DNA from: Ovis canadensis
Taxonomy: Eukaryota; Chordata; Mammalia; Artiodactyla; Bovidae
Direction: 5' to 3'
Length of the DNA stretch: 64,000 bases
Assembly (NCBI RefSeq): GCF_042477335.2
Contig: NC_091246.1
Coordinates: 206,707,501 to 206,771,500, forward strand
Part shown: positions 32,946 to 44,720 of the stretch, piece after piece
How positions within the stretch are numbered: position 1 is the first letter of the stretch
Layout of the letters: each line of letters begins with the position of its first letter
Notes under the pieces: model-generated
What the model was told of the DNA's origin: nothing
The model's input: only the letters and a program-made list of their open reading frames with translations
Databases searched by the model: none
Translations under genes and position numbers: made by a program

Positions 32946-33049
32946 TAGGTTGAAGTAACCACATAGGTTCAATACTACTTTTTAAAGTCTGATATCATTT
33001 ACATTATAAAACACAAACTCTGATTATTTTTTATGGAAAAAATCCCCAT

Positions 33050-33960
33050 CTATCTTTTCAACCTCAATTCATTCATTTCACAAGTATATATTAAGTACCC
33101 AAGTGTCATGCATTAGAAGATATACCAGGGATATTATACTGACCAAGAAAGCTAACCTCCCATGCAACATTAGTTCTAGAGAAAATACAAACACATACAC
33201 AAACAAAATGATCAAGAAAATACATAAAGTAATAGAGGTGTGGAAAATAAAATGGGGTGATTCAATAGGTGGATACAGGGGCGAGCTCATGGTAGGGAAG
33301 CTGAGCTCTGAGTAAGAAGATTGTTCTGTGAAAACTAAGTTGACTACTTTCCAGCAGAGGGAAGAGCTGGTGTCAAGGAGCAGAAAGAAGGCCACACAGC
33401 AGGCAGGGAGGGGCGGGTGGGATGAACTGGAAGAGTAGCATTAACATATATACACTACAATGTGTGAAATAAGGTAGCTAATAGAATTTTCTTATAACAC
33501 AAGGGTTTCAGCTACACAGAAGTTGTGTGTGGCAGGAACCAAAAATGGGAAGTGATGTCAAAGATACAATAAGAGCCAGATTAAGGCTCTAAAGATTATT
33601 TAGAGCCTTGTAGACACTGGTTAAACTTAGAGTTTATTATAAATAAGATGAGAAGCCATTGGAAGGTTAGCATGAGGAAGGATATGGTCTAATTTATAAT
33701 TCTAAACAGTAACCTTAGCATCTGGGCAGAGAATGGGTTATAGAAGAGAAAAAAGAGGAACACAGAGTTGCTGAGAGGCTAGTCAGGTGAGAGATGATTC
33801 TAACGGTGGAAATGGGCAGATTCTGACTGTATTTTAGAGGTAGAGCTGCCAGGTTTGGGATGGATGTGAAGGTGGAGATGAGAGATAGATGGAGATTAAG
33901 AATGATTCTGGGTTTTGGCTTTGAAGCTATCTGGGTACTGATTTATCGAATTCAGAACTT
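33050..33960 (-). mobile_element. L2 LINE relic, antisense, 3' UTR plus ORF2 end
   Basis: It opens with the reversed L2 terminus (TTCATTCATTTCACAAGTATA, TATTAAGTACCC). Further right it matches the reversed C-terminal ORF2 region: TTTAGAGCCTTGTAGACACTGG, GAGAAGCCATTGGAAGGTTAGC, GATATGGTCTAATTTATAATTC, GATTCTGACTGTATTTTAGAGG. L2 is a CR1-like LINE extinct in placental mammals. Heavily decayed. Confidence 0.75.
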
Positions 33961-34441
33961 AAGTATAAATATGGGGGAGAAAATCAAGTGTTCTTTTATG
34001 GTATTTTATTTTGACCACATGCACTGAATAATGGATAGTTATATTTTTATAACTTGGAAATCCATTTAAAATTTCTGTTTTTAGTCATCTAAAATTTTAA
34101 CACTGATAAAACTAATTCCAACTCCCCAAAGGGACAAATCCACCTTCCCTTTATTATCTAAATTATGTGTTCCATCTTTACATCTATAACAACTAAAATT
34201 TTAAAAATGTCTGCAGTCCATTTTCCCCAATAGATTTCTGCTGAGTTTTAGGAAGCATAAACTCCAGAGAACTAAAAACCATTGCTGCTTAACTCTCATA
34301 GTACCAAACCCACAAAACGACTTAAAGCAGCATGGAATAAATGAATTTAATTGTGCCAATGATGATAGCATCCAAAACCTATACCTACACAGGAGCTAAT
34401 AAAATCTACAACTGCTTATAAACCATGTTTCATACAAATTC
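33961..34441. other. Unassigned stretch
   Basis: No recognisable feature. Confidence 0.4.
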
Positions 34442-34740
34442 TTTTCTACCATTGGAGTATAATTGTTTTACAATGTTGTGTTAGTTTCTGCTGTACAGCA
34501 ACATGAATCAACTATATGTACACATACCCCTCCGTCTTGAGCCTCGCTCTCAGCCCACCCCATCTGACCCCTCTAGGTCATCACAGAGCACCGAGCAGAA
34601 ATCTTGGGCTACACAGAAGCTTCCCATTAGCTATCTATTTCACACATAGTAGTGTATATATGTTAATGCGACTCTTCCAGTTCATCCCACCCTCCCTCCT
34701 ACTGAGTCCACGTGTCCATTTACTTCACTCTGTATGACAG
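34442..34740 (-). mobile_element. L1 3' UTR, antisense
   Basis: GGAGTATAATTGTTTTACAATG, GTTAGTTTCTGCTGTACAGC, CATGAATCAACTATATG, CCCCTCTAGGTCATCACAGAGC and CCATTAGCTATCTATTTCACAC are reversed ruminant L1 3' UTR blocks. Confidence 0.85.
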
Positions 34741-35785
34741 ACTCATACCATTTCTTAAACATTAAATAGTTCTCATTTCAAATGAGTCATTTTTCTTCTA
34801 TTTTAGGTCTTCAAGAATACAGTCAGCTGTGCTATTGTTTGGAAAATGGGGATTTGTTCTGATACATTTGACATAGTAGAGACAATTTGAAGATAAGGAA
34901 AATTTAATGTTTGCTTCTCCACCATTTTGTCCATGAATCACACTGGATGAATGCAGAAAACACACCCAGTTGATCCAAACTACACAGAAATACATAAACA
35001 CACTCAAACATCTGCCAGCTACCTCAGTTCACCAGCCTGGGTTATGAGCCACACCCATTCACATCTGTTATTAGAACTTGCCATCTGATTTCAGATAATT
35101 CTCATTGTACCACTTCACAGTAACTCGCAAGCTACAACCCTTCTGACACCCACAAGCAAACATCAGGTTTTATTTCAAGGTGAATCATTTATGTATTTCT
35201 TAACCACTTAATATGTATGAAACAGTGCTACCATTTTATCAGATTTCTAATTTTTTGCGTGTCATTGACAAAAGTTCTGAGTGTTATACAGCTAACTGAT
35301 TTCTTCCATAAGCCCTGGAACACACAGAGTAGAATTGGCTATACTGAAATATATATTTGAAATGTAAATTCAGTCTTTCTGGGTTTAGTTTTTAAAACTA
35401 AGCAAACATCTAAGATCATCAGGATGATTAGAGAAATCTAATTATAGCTTCCCTGAATCACAGAGTATGTTTAGTGACAAGACTTACAATGAAAAGCATT
35501 TTGTAAGCTTAAGAAACACAGCTTTCTGACTGGATACTATATATCAGGTGTTATTTCATTCACAAAAGTATGTTCATCTCTATTTTATTTGAGTGTTTAA
35601 TTTTTGTATTCTTATCTCTTTTTTCACATTTCATAGTTACTCATAAAAGAGAAAAGTAACTACAGAGTACTTTTAATTTTTAAAGAAATAGATGACTTAT
35701 GATGTGTGGGTATGTGTCTGTGTGTGTGTGTTGGGTATAAAGTTATAAGTGTAACCTAAATCTATCCTCAAAGAAAAGAGTAATG
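34741..35785. other. Unassigned stretch
   Basis: AT-rich; a short TG run near 35714-35730. Nothing else recognised. Confidence 0.4.
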
Positions 35786-36037
35786 TTGCCTATTGCTGCT
35801 ACTGCTGCTGCTAAGTCACTTCAGTCATGTCCCACTCTGTGCGACCCCACAGACGGCAGCCCACTAGGCTCCCCTGTCTCTGGGATTCTCCAGGCAAGAA
35901 CACTGGAGTGGGTTGCCATTTCCTTCTCCAATGCAGGAAAGTGAAAAGTGAAAGGGAAGTCGCTCAGTCGTGTCGGACCCTCAGCGACCCCATGGACTGC
36001 AGCCTACCAGGCTCCTCTATCCGTGGGATTTTGCCTA
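35786..36037 (-). mobile_element. Bov-A2 SINE, antisense, with TSD
   Basis: Reversed two-monomer Bov-A2 (35793-36030) beginning with TGC repeats, first monomer to CTTCTCCAATGCAGG, the GAAAGTGAAAAGTGAAAGG linker, then a partial second monomer ending CGTGGGATT. An exact 7-bp TSD TTGCCTA lies at 35786-35792 and 36031-36037. Confidence 0.93.
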
Positions 36038-36500
36038 AATGTTAGCTATTAATAGTGAAAAGAACAGAACAAGGGGAGGAAGGGAAGGGAAGGAAAGAAA
36101 TTTTATTCTTTCACTCTCCAAGAAGCCAAGAAAACCACTGCTTGAAAAAAATAATTGAGACTGGAGTCGAAAAGTCTTAGTATTCATTGAAATACTATGA
36201 AGCGCTAATAAGCCAGATATAAAATTTTGGCCTCTTTTATGAATAAAAGATAAAAGAACAAAATACGAACATCAAGAGTCTTGAAGACTATTTCATTCTG
36301 AAACCCTTGAGCTTTAAGCAGGTGTCTCTTCATGCTGTTCCTAACTAGTTTGGTATGTGGGTGTGTACCAGACAGTCCTGTCCACTAGGGGCTAGACTTT
36401 CACCAATAAACTGCTTTTAATTACAGCACTTACATAAGGTCTTATTTAAGCAGCATACAGACAAAAAGTTTTTTGTTTTTTATTTTTTTGTTAGTCCTGA
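36038..36500. other. Unassigned stretch with GGAA-rich tract
   Basis: A GGGAAGG-type purine tract lies at about 36071-36099. No gene or repeat family recognised. Confidence 0.4.
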
Positions 36501-36504
36501 GATG

Positions 36505-37050
36505 TGTTTCTCATCTGAGGTAATTTTGTTGAGTCATAATTGACATACAATATCACGTTAGTTTCAGGAATACAACATAGTGATTTAATTTTTTTATACG
36601 TTACAAAGAGATCACCATGATAGATCTACTTACAATCTGCCCACCTACTGAATTACTATATTATTGACTGTATTTCCTGTGCTGTACATTACTTTCCTGT
36701 GACCTACTTATTGTAAGTATGGAAGTTTGTATCTCAATCTCATTTACCTATTCCATATATCCCCCAGCCCCCTCCCCTCTGGCAATCACTGGTTTGTTTT
36801 CTGTATCTATGAGTCTGTCTTTTTTGTTTTGTTTTTTATATTCCACATATATATGAGATCATATGCTATTTGTCTTTCTCTATCTTCTTTCACTTAACAT
36901 AATACCCTCTAGGTTCATCCAGGCTGTCACAAATAACAAAATTTCATTTTTTATGGCTAAGTAATATTCCAGTGTGTTTGTCTGTATATATGGTACAGCT
37001 TCTTTATCCATTCATCTATTGATATATCTCTGATCAGTTTAAGAGTTCCA
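36505..37050 (-). mobile_element. L1 3' end, antisense
   Basis: Reversed L1 3' UTR and ORF2 end: TTGAGTCATAATTGACATAC, GATCACCATGATAGATCTAC, CACATATATATGAGATCATATGC, CTAGGTTCATCCAGGCTGTC, ATGGCTAAGTAATATTCCAG, CTTCTTTATCCATTCATC. Confidence 0.88.
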
Positions 37051-37396
37051 AATGAATTTACTTAAATATGTATATTCTCAAATAAACTACTACTTCCGGA
37101 AGTTTATATTGTAATATTAAAATACTTTTATCATTGAAACATTTGTTGTTTCCCTCTTTTTCATCTACCAGCTTTATGATAGTCTTCAGCCATCCTGCCC
37201 TAACCATGCTTAATTAATATCAAGTAATTAAATACTTACAGTGTGCCATTGTTATGCAAATGTATTAGAAACAAAAGTAGACTATAAGTGTTTCTAATAT
37301 TTTTTTGGATTTCACTCATTTATCAAATATTTATTCAGTTATTTCTGAATGCTGGGATTTGAGAATGACATTTGGGGGGTTATATTTTCTATCATA
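37051..37396. other. Unassigned stretch
   Basis: No recognisable feature. Confidence 0.4.
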
Positions 37397-37610
37397 GTGA
37401 AAGTGAAAGTGAAGTCGCTCAGTCGTGTCCGACTCTTTGCAACCCGTGGACTGTAGCCCACCAAGCTCCTCTGTCCATGGGATTCTCCAGGCAAGAATAC
37501 TGGAGTGGGTTGCCATTTCCTTCTCCAGTGGATCTTCCCGATCCAGGGATCGAACCCAAATCTCCCACATGGCAGGCAGATGCTTTAACATCTGCACCAC
37601 CAGGGCGTGA
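37397..37610 (-). mobile_element. Bov-tA SINE, antisense
   Basis: Reversed tail with GAAAGTGAAAGTGAAGTCGC, the body, and a head with reversed B box GGGATCGAACCC, ending ACCACCAGGGC. Well preserved. Confidence 0.93.
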
Positions 37611-37825
37611 AATCTAAATCAGAAAGATAACTTTTAAATTTAAGATGTATTTATTAAATTTCTACGGATCTTGCTTTAGCAATATAAAGATAAAGAAGAC
37701 AAGAACCCTGTCTCAAACTGGTCAGTCCTCATTAGAGAGACAGGTAAGTAAACAAGGCCCCTCAAAACAATGACCTTCCCTTTGTTTGTTTTAAAAAGGG
37801 TGTATAAAGAACAGTACAATATAAT

Positions 37826-38030
37826 GCAAAGTAGGCAGCAGTTAAGACCCACTGCTTTGGCTTTGCAGTCAGAGATACTAGCTCTGCTGTTTGAGTCTCA
37901 GTAGATTTTTAGCCATCCTATTTCTCCTCAGTGAATCAGGAATGATAATTCCTACTTCACAAAAGTAAGTGAAATAATGTATGTAGAATTTTAGGTTAGC
38001 TCTGGCACACACTATCCATAAAATATTTTT
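37826..38030 (+). mobile_element. MIR SINE, sense
   Basis: GCAGCAGTTAAGACCCACTGC, TTTGCAGTCAGAGATACTAGC (tRNA/core side), TTTCTCCTCAGTGAATCAGG, AATGATAATTCCTACTTCAC, then TTAGCTCTGGCACACACTATC. Confidence 0.75.
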
Positions 38031-39160
38031 TGTTTGTTCATTTTTACAATAAAGCACTAGAAAAGCACAGGTAAGGTAGCAAGAACAAACCTACCTACTG
38101 ATCAATGAATGACGGACAAAGTTGTACCAAGAGTCAACCACTTCGGATGTTCATCACATTAGAGTTTTATGGTCACATTGAGATAGATAAATATGTATAC
38201 ATATGCGTGTGTGTGTGGATGTATGTGTGTGTATATCTATCTGCAACAAGCATAAGTGCTTTAAGGATAGAGTCTATTTTGAAGCTCTAAAATTTGTAAT
38301 ATCATAGAACACTCACAGGAGGAATGAGTTGGCCAAGTTCTGCCGGGGAAGTTCTCACAAGAAGGCATTATGAAATGTCCTTACTCCTCAGAACTTAACT
38401 TTAAAATGTTCCCGCTGGAGTCCAATGGAAGTTTTATGAGAGTAAAGGATAGAATTAGGTCTTGTATATTTTTAAAGGGTCATTCAAAAAGGCAAAGACT
38501 AAATTTTTTACAGATGGCAGAATAAGGACTGATGCAGTTGGCCAAAACTGACGTTTTATGATTTTCGAAAGCAAATGTTTACTGAAAGAGAACTCTACTA
38601 TATTACCAATGGGGGAAAATTTTCTGGATGCTTACACTGGACAGCTCAGTTCACATTCACTGCCAAACACATTTATAAAAAAGAAAATCAATAATAATAT
38701 TTTCCATGGTACCTGTTTTCAACTTCCTCTAAAAAATTTTTGCCCTGTAGTTGTTTTTTCTCAAACACAAGTATGTTTCTGAGAAAAAACATTTTCAATA
38801 AGAATAGGATTGTGAAAGTACATGCATTTTAGGAAGCTTACTTTTAGCTTCACAACCTACTGTAAAGGTTGAGGATGATGGATTTTTGCCTGGTATTCTA
38901 GACAGTAAATTCAGAACTGATTTTAAGTTCTTCTAGAATGGAGCTCCTTTTAAACTTCTTTCAAAATATAACTCCTTTTTTCAAAGAGGGAGAGGGGTTT
39001 CAGAAATTTTTATGCTCTTTAAGATGTTAAATAAAACTCTTAAAAATTTTTTGATGAGTGAAAAACCTAGAATATTAAAATCTATAAAATGTGGGTGGGA
39101 AAAATTAAAGGTGGTTTGTCACAATATATTTTGGGCTTGGTGAATTTTAAAAGTTTAATA
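38031..39160. other. Unassigned stretch with TG/TA repeat
   Basis: A TATG/TGTG microsatellite lies at about 38188-38242. No gene recognised; the open frame 38558-38782 is unsupported. Confidence 0.4.
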
Positions 39161-39250
39161 GGGAGCACATATACTAAAACTGAAACAGTACAGAGAAGAT
39201 TAGCCTGGCCCCTGCACAGGGGGGACAAGCAGATTATTTAAGGATTTATT
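39161..39250 (+). pseudogene. U6 snRNA pseudogene, 5'-truncated
   Basis: GGGAGCACATATACTAAAAC followed by TACAGAGAAGATTAGCCTGGCCCCTGCAC is close to U6 spliceosomal RNA from about nucleotide 12 onward, including the invariant ACAGAGA box (39190-39196) and the AGAUUAGC segment. Beyond CCCCTGCAC the match decays (GGGGGGACAAGCAGATT). The 5' stem-loop is missing. No distal or proximal sequence element or TATA box at pol III promoter spacing is evident, so it is a retroposed copy and not a transcribed gene. Confidence 0.9.
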
Positions 39251-39529
39251 TTTTTTTACATATATGTAATTAAGATGGTTTTAAGACTGCTGCTTGCATC
39301 CTACTGGAGAAGAGTTTTGTTTATTCAGGGAATGGATGTGATATCCACCCTGTAATGAATTTAAAGAAGTGCCTAGAAGCACAAATAATAAAGACTGTTA
39401 TATAGATCTATTTAGACACACACACAAGTTGGGGGAAAAACTGAAATGGTGAGCTCAAATTATAAGCAGACTTACTAATTTCTAGGATAGCCATAGTTTA
39501 TAACTTTCTTCCTTTTTCCAGTAAAGTTG

Positions 39530-39822
39530 TATTTTTATTTATTTTTAAAAGATTTATTTATTTATTTCTGGTTGCTCGTGCTGCATGCAGACCTTCTCCA
39601 GGTGTGGAGAGCAGGGCTTACTCTCCAGCTCCAGTGTGTGGGTTTCTCCTTGTGGTGGATTCTCCTGTTGTGCAGCAGGGGCTCCAGAGCACTGGTTCAG
39701 TCGTTGTGGTGCTCAGGTTTAGCTGTCCTGAGGCATGCGGGGTCTTCCCTAACCAAGGATGGAAACTGTGTCCCTTGCATTGGTAAGTGGATTCTTTATC
39801 ACTGAGCCACCAGGGAAGCCCC
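39530..39822 (-). mobile_element. CHR-2-type SINE, antisense
   Basis: Reversed CHR-2 layout: ATTTATTTATTTATTTCTGG, GCTCGTGCTGCATGCAGACC, GTTGTGGTGCTCAGGTTTAGC, GGTCTTCCCTAACCAAGG, ending GAGCCACCAGGGAAGCCCC. More diverged than the copy at 24.1 kb; no clear TSD. Confidence 0.85.
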
Positions 39823-40214
39823 TAGAACTTCCTTATCTTCTTATTTATGAAGTGGGTGGTTTTATTACTTACTTAATAAGTAGCTTACTTATTAAGCTAC
39901 TCTTTTGATATGCAGACTTGTAAAACATTCTGTGTCATAGCTGATCATCAGAAAATCAGAAACATGGCAATTTTCTTTCTCAGGAGAAAATAAATACTGT
40001 AGGTATTCAGACACCACTTAATGTATGTAAAGCATGACATTGGCACCTAATCTAAGCTCCTCAAATGACCTTCTTCTGTTAAAAATGGCACAAGTCTATT
40101 TGGTTTTAAAAACGATAATAAATAGATAGTTTGAAGTATAAAATAATACCCCGACTTTGCAGAAAGTTTTGACACTTTCTTATAAAATTATAAATATGAC
40201 CTTGTTCTCTGTTT
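39823..40214. other. Unassigned stretch
   Basis: Contains a TAAGTAGCTTACTTATTAAG inverted motif near 39871-39900; otherwise nothing. Confidence 0.35.
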
Positions 40215-40695
40215 TAGAAATTCTGTCCCTAGACTTTTATCAAAAAATATAAACACATATTCACTAAGCTTTACTCATAAGTAGCAAAAACTGGAAACTC
40301 AAATTCCATCAAGAAGGGAATGGACAAATTTTAGTACGTTTATGCAGTGGAGTATTATTTGGCAATAAAAAATATATTGATAGACACAACATGAATAAGT
40401 CTAATAAACGTTATGCTTAGCAGAATAAACTGAAAATAAAACACAGTTCCATTAATGCAAAGGACAATATTATATAAAACTAAATCAACAGCTTTAAAAA
40501 TCAAAAAGTATGTGTCTCTGGATAAAGGAGAAGATTCACAGGGAAAAGACTTGAAGATACTTTCTGGGATGATGGCAATGTCTGTTCTTCACATGGGTGG
40601 CTGTGTGCATTTGTCAAAAGTCATGAAATTGTACACTTAAAATGTGTGCGTTTTTACTAGTGATTAATTTTATCTTGAAAAAGAATAAATGTGTA
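40215..40695 (+). mobile_element. Old L1 3' end, sense
   Basis: Forward ORF2 end and 3' UTR: AGTAGCAAAAACTGGAAACTC, TGCAGTGGAGTATTATTTGGC, ATTAATGCAAAGGACAATA, CTTCACATGGGTGGCTGTGTG, and GTCATGAAATTGTACACTTAAAATG near the end. Confidence 0.82.
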
Positions 40696-41529
40696 TATTT
40701 TTAAAGATTTTTTTTTACATATGTCAGGCAAATCAAAAGAAGGACTTCTTTTATGTGCCTTCCCATTTCACTGTTTGTGAACTTCAGTGGTTCTAATGGC
40801 AAAATGAACAGATTTAACTCTGCAACTGTGCATCATTTTTCTAACTGGTCTATTTTCCAGAAGGTAAGCGCTTGCCTTTTTTTAAAAAATTTAAATTGTT
40901 TGTAATACAGCACATAAATTGCCATTAAACATGGCAATGCAATGAGAACCTCTAGAAGAAACAGGTGGGATCCCTTCCCATTTTTTTCCTTATGACTTTG
41001 AGAATAAATCTCCCCCAAATGACACCTTTCTCCTTCAAACACTTCAGTTGTATATTTTATAACTTTTACATATGTCATTTTTACATGACAGTCACAGCTC
41101 CCACCTGGAGTTTTGCAACACTGTCCGCATGTTACCCTTTTTTTTAGAATATGCATGTTTTATTCTGAATAATTTTGCATAATAAAAATGAAAGTATAAA
41201 ATAATTAACACAAAATATTTTAACAAGCTAAAATAAATCCTGAAAAAAAGCAGAAATGTAATCCATGGCAGAGTTTTCAAAAGTCATATAAAAGTTCTAG
41301 AACATCCTTCCAGTTTCACTAACTAAAAGATTTCAAGGTCAAAATGAAATCTCAGAATCAAGGATCTAAAATAATATACTACATCCTCTCTAGACAGTTA
41401 ATATTGATATTGAGGTATAACAAATACAACAATTTTTTTTTAATCATGTAAATGGTTTAATAGCCACAGAGATTTTAACTAACAAGCTGAGAAAAACTTA
41501 AATACTAACAGATTGATTTTTTATTGACT
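40696..41529. other. Unassigned stretch
   Basis: Nothing recognised. The 107-codon reverse-strand frame at 40833-41156 has no domain or splice context. Confidence 0.4.
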
Positions 41530-42260
41530 TGCACATTCATTCATTCACTTGTTTGTTCATTCTATCAACAAATATTTATTGGGAATCTTTTATGTTCTTA
41601 GAAGGTGCTAAGAACTTGGACTAGGTAGAAGACAAACAGATTAAAATGTCCGCTTTTCAGCATGAGATAGAATGTTTGATATTGTACCAAAGGTACAAAG
41701 GTAAATATAAAATTAAAGGAAGAGTATTGAAATTTTTAATAAGGTACAGGAAAAGCCTACTGGTAGACATGGATTTTGAGTAAGGACCTAAAAGAAATAA
41801 CAGAGTTAGAAATGCCAATACCTGGGAAAGAACAGCCCAGATAGAAGGAAAAGCAATGCAAAGGCCCTGAGATGGGACAATACCTGACTAGTTTAAGACG
41901 TTGAAAGCAGCCCTTACAGCTAAAGCAAAGAGAAGGAAAGAAAGGGAGAAGGTAAGATCAAAGAATCACTGTGGGCTAGATTACACAGGGCTTTTCAGGC
42001 TGTAAAGATTGGTTTTTATAGTGCTTGGGATGGGGCTGCTGAAGGTTGAAAGCAGAGGGGTGACATGGTCTCATTTCCGTTTTAACTAGATCGTTCTAGT
42101 TTCTCTTTTGAGGACAGAAGGGTGAGGGTCAAGGGTAAAAACAGGAAAGTCATTTAAGAAGCTACTGCAGTAATTCAGATAGAGAAAGCAGTAACTTGGA
42201 ACAGGATGGAAGCAGTGGATAGTGGAGATAAATGATTGAGTTTTAATATATTTTGAAAGT
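41530..42260 (-). mobile_element. L2 LINE relic, antisense, 3' UTR plus ORF2 end
   Basis: Starts with the reversed L2 terminus (TTCATTCACTTGTTTGTTC, CAACAAATATTTATTGGG) and continues into GGAAAAGCAATGCAAAGGCCC, ACACAGGGCTTTTCAGGC, AAAGCAGAGGGGTGACATGG, GAAGCTACTGCAGTAATTCAG and GGATGGAAGCAGTGGATAG, the reversed ORF2 C-terminal region. It covers much the same consensus span as the relic at 33.05-33.96 kb. Confidence 0.78.
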
Positions 42261-42834
42261 AGAGTTAAGATTTGTTGGCAGATCAAATACAAACTGTGAA
42301 AAAAAAAAGTCAAAGATTAATGCAAAGTTTTTAGACTAAGCAAAAAAAAAAAAAAAAAAAAAGAAGAGGATATTGATTCCCAATATTCCCAGTTTGGGTT
42401 AAGTCCTTGTCATATTAATGGAATTATACCCATTTGACAAGAGGAAATTACAGCATTCTTCTGCAGCTAAGAATAAAACAAATAAAAACCCTTTCCTTGT
42501 GTCATAGGATCTCTGAAATTCTTTCACAGAAGTGTTATTCTTATAACTTGAGTCTTTGAACCAAATTAAATGTAAACTCCATGTTTCTTATTGATCTTTA
42601 CTAATATGTGATTTTAAGGTAGAGTAAAATGACATCTCTCTATAAAAGAGGATAAAGTTATAAAAGATACAGCTTAAATGAGATGTAGAAATTTTAAAAG
42701 GTCTAGTTCAGAACTGGGTCTAAGTATAAGTGATGGTCTGAAACAAAATAATCTTTATGCAATCAAATTGTGTTAAATGTATCACTAATTTGTAGTGTTC
42801 ATTACTCAATAAAATCGATATGGAAGTCAGCTGT
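42261..42834. other. Unassigned stretch with poly-A
   Basis: A run of about 20 A residues at 42343-42362; no LINE or SINE body adjoins it. Nothing else recognised. Confidence 0.4.
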
Positions 42835-43050
42835 TAGCTCTGAGTCAGCACTAGGTTGAAATCCAAAGTCCACTTCTTTAAGCTATGGGTGTTAGGCAAG
42901 TTATTTAATGTCTCTAGATCAATTTTTTTTGTATTACAACTAGATATACAAATACCCCCTTAAGTTCTTATTTTAATAATTTTATTTATTTAATAATTTA
43001 AAATATCTGGCATATTTTAGGTACCTAGTAATAGTTGTGATTATCATTTG
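42835..43050 (+). mobile_element. MIR SINE, sense
   Basis: TTAGCTCTGAGTCAGCACTAGG, GTTAGGCAAGTTATTTAATGTC, and the 3' TCTGGCATATTTTAGGTACC with AGTAATAGTTGTGATTATC. Confidence 0.7.
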
Positions 43051-43372
43051 ACATAGAGTCAAATTTTCTAACTTACTCTAGTAATATATTAATTATTTTA
43101 ATTTCAGAATCAAGTTAGTTATTGAGAAAGGACAAATAATAGATATTTATTGTTGGATTAAAAGTTATATTGAGTATTTATTTATATAAGTGATATTTAG
43201 AAGATTTGAATTTAGGTTCAGGAACATTTCTTCTTTAGTACATAATTTTGCTTGGTATCAAGGGTGAAAGTTAATCTGTTCAGTAGGCTCACTAAATATC
43301 ATCCCAATCATCTCTTCTCTTAACTTTCCTACTACAGAACTTTCTATTGCAGCTAAAAGTAAAACATGGCAT

Positions 43373-43742
43373 CAGTTCAGTTCAGTTCAGTCGCTCAGTA
43401 GTGTCTGACTCTTTGCGACTCCATGAATTGCAGAACACCAGGCTTCCCTGTCCATCACCAACTCCCAGAGTTCACTCAGATTCACGTCCATCAAGTCAGT
43501 GATACCATCCAGCCATCTCATCCTCTGTTGTCCCCTTCTCCTCCTGCCCCCAACCCCTCCCAGCATCAAAGTCTTTTCCAATGAGTCAACTCTTCACATG
43601 AGGTGGCCAAAGTACTGCAGTTTCAGCTTTAGCATCATTCCTTCCAAAGAAATCCCAGGGTTGATCTCCTTCAGAATGGACTAGGTTGGATCTCCTTGCA
43701 GTCCAAGGGACTCTCAAGAGTCTTCTCCAACACCACAGTTCA
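43373..43742 (-). mobile_element. BovB 3' end, antisense
   Basis: Begins with (CAGTT)n, continues through reversed tail and C-terminal domain (reverse-strand [17 protein letters not shown] block), and truncates at CAACACCACAGTTCA. No convincing TSD was found. Confidence 0.93.
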
Positions 43743-43942
43743 TAGTCCTAACCAATAAAATCTAAAGAAAACTCCTGGGTAAGGTTTCCAGAAAGATTTT
43801 TGTTTCCCCAGTAAAAGGGACACTCTCAGCTGATGTATCTCTCTCTCTCTTTTCCCCCTTTCACCATTGTTTTTCCCCTTCACCCGTACCTAAAATGTGG
43901 ATAAAATGCTTTGAGGTCCAGCAGCCATTTGGGGATTATAAT

Positions 43943-44177
43943 GTAATAACTATGGACTTCCCAGTTGGCACTGGTGGTAAAGAGTCTGCCTGCCAATGTA
44001 GGAGATGTAAGAGACACAGGTTCAATCCATGGGTCATGAAGATCCCCTGGAGGAGGAAATGGCAACCCACTCTAGTTCTCATGCCTGGAGAATTCCATGG
44101 ACAGAATAGCTATGGCCCATAGCATCGCAAAGAGTTGGACATGACTGAAGCAACTTGGCACACGGGTAATAATTATG
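43943..44177 (+). mobile_element. Bov-tA SINE (subtype with long A-B spacing), with TSD
   Basis: The head reads GACTTCCCAGTTGGCACTGG, GTAAAGAGTCTGCCTGCC, AAGAGACACAGGTTCAATCC (B box), then the Bov-A body. A 12-bp TSD with one difference (GTAATAAYTATG) lies at 43943-43954 and 44166-44177. Confidence 0.92.
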
Positions 44178-44349
44178 AGAACAAAATACAACACATGGAG
44201 AACGCACAGATGAAAATAATATGCACCTCTGAAAAAATTATCAAGAACTACTAATATGAGCTATCAACCTCCAGATATCCTATTTTGTGAGAATAAAACA
44301 TATTTAAGCCATAGTAGTCAAGTTTACTTGCAAAAAAGTGAAACAGTGA

Positions 44350-44558
44350 AAGAGTTAGTCACTCAGTAGTGTCTGACTCTTTGCGACCCCATGGACTGTA
44401 CCCCACCAGGTTCCTCTGTCCATGGGGCTTTCCAGGCTGGAATACTGGAATGGGTTTCCATTCCCTTCTCCAGGGGGTCTTTTCAACCCAGAGATCAAAC
44501 CCAGGTCTCTTGCAATGCAGGCAGATTCTTTACCACCTGAGTCACAAGGAAAACTCCA
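44350..44558 (-). mobile_element. Bov-tA SINE, antisense
   Basis: Reversed tail (TCACTCAGTAGTGTCTGAC), body, and head with reversed B box GAGATCAAACCC, ending GAGTCACAAGGAAAACTCC. No firm TSD. Confidence 0.9.
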
Positions 44559-44720
44559 AGCTTACTTCTTCTTGCAGCCAAATACAGTCCTGATTCACTA
44601 CTTCTCTTTATATTAGGCAACCAATAGAGATCCACCTTGTTCCATTAAATTTTATCTTGACTTTTTTTTCTAGTAAGATATAATATCATTACTATCCAAT
44701 TCTCCTTCTTTAAATCATGC

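Noticed and set aside
40833..41156. 107-codon reverse-strand frame with several cysteines
   Set aside because: No domain, conserved motif or exon context; AT-rich random frame.
42343..42362. Poly-A run as the tail of a retroposed gene
   Set aside because: No LINE, SINE or cDNA-like body lies immediately upstream, and no TSD was seen.
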